Assembly: GCF_004342285.1 (NCBI RefSeq)
Contig: NZ_SMCV01000001.1
Coordinates: 62,001-126,000, forward strand
Reading direction: 5' to 3'
Source: Klebsiella sp. BIGb0138
GTDB lineage: Bacteria; Pseudomonadota; Gammaproteobacteria; Enterobacterales; Enterobacteriaceae
DNA length: 64,000 bases
Part shown: piece by piece, positions 61,159 through 64,000 of the stretch
Layout of the letters: every line of letters begins with the position of its first letter
Position numbering within the stretch: the stretch's first letter is position 1
Notes under the pieces: generated by a model
The model's database searches: none
What the model was told of the DNA's origin: nothing
What the model saw: the letters and a program-made list of their open reading frames with translations, nothing else
Translations under genes and position numbers: made by a program

Positions 61159-62592
61159 GTGGCTCAAAACGCTGTCTACTTTCCCGACCAGTTCCTCGCT
61201 CAAATGCGTGAGGCGATGCCGACGCATCTCTCCTTCGATGATTTTCTCGCCGCCTGCCAGCGTCCGTTGCGCCGCAGCCTGCGCGTCAACACGTTGAAAA
61301 TCAGCGTGGCCGACTTCCTGCGACGGGTGGCGCCTTACGGCTGGCAGCTGACGCCCATTCCGTGGAGTGAAGAAGGTTTTTGGATCGAGCGAGACGATGA
61401 AGATACCCTGCCGCTGGGCAGCACCGCCGAGCATCTGAGCGGTTTGTTTTACATTCAGGAGGCCAGCTCAATGCTGCCGGTTGCCGCGCTGTTTGCCGAT
61501 GGCGACATGCCGCAGCGGGTAATGGATATGGCCGCCGCGCCAGGCTCCAAAACCACGCAGATCGCCGCCCGCATGGACAACGCCGGCGGGATCCTCGCCA
61601 ATGAGTTTTCCGCCAGCCGGGTTAAGGTCCTGCATGCCAATATCAGCCGCTGTGGAATCAGTAACGTTGCCTTGACCCATTTTGATGGCCGGGTATTCGG
61701 TGCTGCCCTGCCGGAGTGCTTTGACGCCATCCTGCTTGATGCCCCCTGCTCGGGCGAAGGGGTGGTACGTAAGGATCCCGACGCACTGAAAAACTGGTCG
61801 CCGGAAAGCAACCAGCAGATTGCGCAAACCCAACGCGAGCTGCTCGACAGCGCGTTTCACGCGCTGCGCCCCGGCGGCACGCTGGTTTACTCCACCTGTA
61901 CCCTTAACCGGGAAGAAAATGAAGAGGTGGTACAGTGGCTATTGGCCCGCTATCCGCAGGCGGTGGCGGCGTTGCCGCTTGGCGCATTATTCCCGCAGGC
62001 CGCTGAGGTATTGACGCCTGAGGGTTTTCTCCACGTCTTCCCACAGGTTTTTGACTGCGAAGGCTTTTTTGTCGCCCGTTTACAGAAAACCGCGGCCATC
62101 GAACCGCTGCCGGCCCCCGGATATAAGGTCGGGAAGTTTCCTTTTGCACCGCTGAAAGGCCGGGAAATTGCCGCGGTTTCCGCCGCCGCAGCCGGCGTGG
62201 GCCTGCGCTGGGATGACAGTCACAGCCTGTGGCAGCGCGATAAAGAGATTTGGTTATTCCCGAAAGCGCTGGAATCCTTGATTGGCCAGGTACGTTTTTC
62301 GCGGATTGGCATTCGTCTGGCAGAGACGCATAACAAAGGGTACCGCTGGCAGCACGAGGCGGTCATCGCCCTTGCGGCGCCCGACGCACCGTTTGAACTC
62401 AGCCAGGCCGAAGCGGAAGAGTGGTACCGTGGGCGCGATGTCTACCCCGCAACACCGCCGCAGCAGGACGAAGTTATCGTCACCTTCCAGGGCGCCACCC
62501 TTGGTCTGGCGAAGAAAGTCGGTTCCAGGCTGAAAAACAGCTATCCGCGGGAACTGGTTCGCGATGGAAAGTTATTTGCCGGTCAGGCGTGA
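61159..62592 (+). CDS. rsmF: 16S rRNA m5C1407 methyltransferase RsmF
   Basis: Methylates C1407 of 16S rRNA. The 477-residue protein starts with GTG ([13 protein letters not shown]); a TTG at 61144 is less likely. SAM motif in [15 protein letters not shown], and the two RsmB/NOL1-type cysteines in [11 protein letters not shown] and YSTCTLN, are present. A PUA-like C-terminal domain follows. E. coli RsmF also starts with GTG. Confidence 0.95.
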   Translation: MAQNAVYFPDQFLAQMREAMPTHLSFDDFLAACQRPLRRSLRVNTLKISVADFLRRVAPYGWQLTPIPWSEEGFWIERDDEDTLPLGSTAEHLSGLFYIQEASSMLPVAALFADGDMPQRVMDMAAAPGSKTTQIAARMDNAGGILANEFSASRVKVLHANISRCGISNVALTHFDGRVFGAALPECFDAILLDAPCSGEGVVRKDPDALKNWSPESNQQIAQTQRELLDSAFHALRPGGTLVYSTCTLNREENEEVVQWLLARYPQAVAALPLGALFPQAAEVLTPEGFLHVFPQVFDCEGFFVARLQKTAAIEPLPAPGYKVGKFPFAPLKGREIAAVSAAAAGVGLRWDDSHSLWQRDKEIWLFPKALESLIGQVRFSRIGIRLAETHNKGYRWQHEAVIALAAPDAPFELSQAEAEEWYRGRDVYPATPPQQDEVIVTFQGATLGLAKKVGSRLKNSYPRELVRDGKLFAGQA

Positions 62593-62707
62593 TCGAGTTC
62601 GAATAAACAGCATTTTTTAACTGGCGATTTGCGCCTCATTGTCTACGCTGAAAAATGGCGGCCTTAACTGGTCGTACCACAACTCAGCAGATCAATGGGG
62701 TGAACTT

Positions 62708-62947
62708 ATGAGCAAAACCAGCATTCGTATCGGCGCGTTTGAGATAGACGATGCCGAACTGCACGCAGAACAGCAGGGAGAGCGAACGTTAAGCATTCCT
62801 TGTAAATCCGATCCAGATTTATGTATGCAACTGGACGGCTGGGACGCCGAAACCAGCGTACCAGCCATCCTCGATGGTCAACATTCCGTCCTTTATCGCA
62901 AGCACTACGATCAACAAGCCGATGCCTGGATCATGCGCGTTGCCTGA
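62708..62947 (+). CDS. yebV: Small protein YebV
   Basis: The 79-residue protein MSKTSIRIGAFEIDDAELHAEQQGERTLSIPCKSDP... matches E. coli YebV over its length. Function unknown; linked to heat shock and stationary phase in E. coli in some surveys. The frame is open upstream to 62639 but the ATG at 62708 fits the family. A terminator follows. Confidence 0.9.
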   Translation: MSKTSIRIGAFEIDDAELHAEQQGERTLSIPCKSDPDLCMQLDGWDAETSVPAILDGQHSVLYRKHYDQQADAWIMRVA

Positions 62948-62956
62948 TTCAAAAAG

Positions 62957-62982
62957 AACCCGTCGCCTGAGACGGGTTATTT
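62957..62982 (+). terminator. Terminator of yebV
   Basis: AACCCGTC / GACGGGTT with loop GCCTGA, followed by ATTTCT. Confidence 0.8.
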
Positions 62983-63040
62983 CTCCCCGCCCTTTCTGAG
63001 CTACCCTATACTGATAAACCAAGCCGAATATGAGGCCAGG

Positions 63041-63232
63041 ATGTTTGCCTTAGTGTTGTTTATTTGTTATCTGGACGGCGGTTGCGAAGATATTGTGGTG
63101 GACGTTTACGATAACGAACGACGGTGCCTGGTGGCGATGGATGACCAGCGAATACGCCAGGGCGGCTGTTTTCCGGTCGAGGATTTTATCGATGGCTTCT
63201 GGCAGCCAGCCAGCAAATACAGTGACTTCTGA
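63041..63232 (+). CDS. yebW: Small protein YebW
   Basis: The 63-residue protein MFALVLFICYLDGGCEDIVVDVYDNERRC... ends GFWQPASKYSDF and matches E. coli YebW. Three cysteines in the first half and one near residue 43. Function unknown. Convergent with pphA, three bases apart. Confidence 0.9.
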   Translation: MFALVLFICYLDGGCEDIVVDVYDNERRCLVAMDDQRIRQGGCFPVEDFIDGFWQPASKYSDF

Positions 63233-63235
63233 CCC

Positions 63236-63880
63236 TTACTGCAGCTGCACCAGCGTCAGTTCACCGCCGAACACCGCCCCGGTATCAATGTAATGCTGAT
63301 TATCGCTATCATAACGCCGCTGTAACGGCGTATGGCCGAACCAGAAATGATCGGCGCCGCCAATCGCGCCGTGCCGCCCGGCGAGATGATCGGTGAGACG
63401 CTGCCGACGCCATAATACCTGCTCCGCGTCCACCGGCTGCTGCCAACGATAGCTGGCCGCCGGGTAATCGGCGTGCGCAACAACGTGCCGCTGCGAGCCA
63501 GCGCAAAGCTCAACGATCAGCGGTAGTTCGCGACAGCGGACCAGGAGTCGATCAATCTCCTGCTGTTCACGCCGCGAGCTCTCCTGATACCAGCTTCCGC
63601 CATTCATGATCCATAACGCCAGCGCCCCGCTCTCTTTTGCATCCAGCGCCATCTGTTCATGATTTCCCCGCACCGCGCGAAACCAACGGCAGCGAATCAG
63701 CGCCAGGCAACGCGCGCTTTGCGGCCCGCGATCGATCAGATCGCCCACCGAGATGAGCAGGTCCTGGTAAGGGTCGAACTTTCGCTGGCGCAGTTTTGTC
63801 ATCAGCAGCGCAAAGCAGCCGTGCACATCGCCTACCAGCCAGATATTTCGCCAGGCTGAACCATCAATACGCTGATACAT
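63236..63880 (-). CDS. pphA: Serine/threonine protein phosphatase PphA
   Basis: Metal-dependent PPP-family phosphatase of 214 residues (E. coli 218). Metal and catalytic motifs are complete: GDVHGC (about residues 17-22), VGDLIDRGPQS, RGNHEQM and the later histidines in VVAHADYP and FGHTPL. In E. coli it dephosphorylates proteins in response to heat shock and misfolded proteins. AGGGGGG precedes the ATG. The last 120 bases of the window hold its upstream region and nothing else I can name. Confidence 0.94.
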   Translation of the reverse strand: MYQRIDGSAWRNIWLVGDVHGCFALLMTKLRQRKFDPYQDLLISVGDLIDRGPQSARCLALIRCRWFRAVRGNHEQMALDAKESGALALWIMNGGSWYQESSRREQQEIDRLLVRCRELPLIVELCAGSQRHVVAHADYPAASYRWQQPVDAEQVLWRRQRLTDHLAGRHGAIGGADHFWFGHTPLQRRYDSDNQHYIDTGAVFGGELTLVQLQ

Positions 63881-64000
63881 ATTTTTCCCCCCTGCTACAA
63901 TTATAGATAATTATTTATCGTCTGATACGTCTTAGATATCCACATCAATCAAATTTAAACGAAAGCGAAATATAGTCCGTCCGGATATTAATCTCGCGTC

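Overview
The window is a contiguous piece of enterobacterial chromosome, rich in G+C, with tightly packed genes. Gene content, gene order and protein sequences fit the Klebsiella/Raoultella group: the 47-residue MgrB resembles the Klebsiella form, and a FoxA-like receptor and an FtsI paralogue (absent from E. coli K-12) are present. I see no tRNA, rRNA, CRISPR array, insertion sequence or prophage. The species cannot be fixed from the sequence alone.

Layout. 1-2.0 kb: periplasmic trehalase treA. 2.1-9.3 kb: an accessory seven-gene operon with a Tat-type binding protein, FecCD-type permease, ATPase, SAM methyltransferase, ModD, TonB-dependent receptor and MOSC-domain protein. A near-perfect ModE (molybdate-sensor) operator lies just before its first gene. 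This is the most interesting part of the window: a candidate molybdenum-regulated, TonB-energised uptake system. 9.4-11.7 kb: a FoxA-like hydroxamate siderophore receptor behind a Fur-box-like site, closed by a pair of inverted REP-like repeats. 11.7-26.7 kb: conserved core emtA-ldcA-cvrA-dadXA-ycgB-fadR-nhaB-dsbB, then a YeaR-like gene with an NsrR operator, then ycgN-ycgM-ycgL-minCDE. 26.8-40.8 kb: rnd-fadD-yeaY-tsaB-yoaA-yoaB-yoaH-pabB-nudL-sdaA-pdeD-yoaE. 40.8-46.2 kb: manXYZ, yobD, and mntP with a riboswitch and metal-responsive operators, then rlmA. 46.3-64 kb: PBP3 paralogue, cspC-yobF, yebO, mgrB, yobH, kdgR, yebQ, htpX, prc, proQ, msrC, letAB, rsmF, yebV, yebW, pphA.

Several genes form working sets. 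MinC, MinD and MinE place the division septum. DadA and DadX degrade alanine. FadR controls fadD, which has a readable FadR operator in this window. ManXYZ forms one PTS permease. LetA and LetB form an envelope lipid-transport pair. PabB feeds folate synthesis. Metal homeostasis recurs: a ModE site (Mo), Fur-type sites (Fe), two MntR-type boxes and a manganese riboswitch (Mn) can all be read directly.

Gene identities rest on recalled family sequences and visible motifs; no database search was run. Start codons were chosen from ribosome-binding sites, overlaps and family lengths, and several are GTG or TTG.
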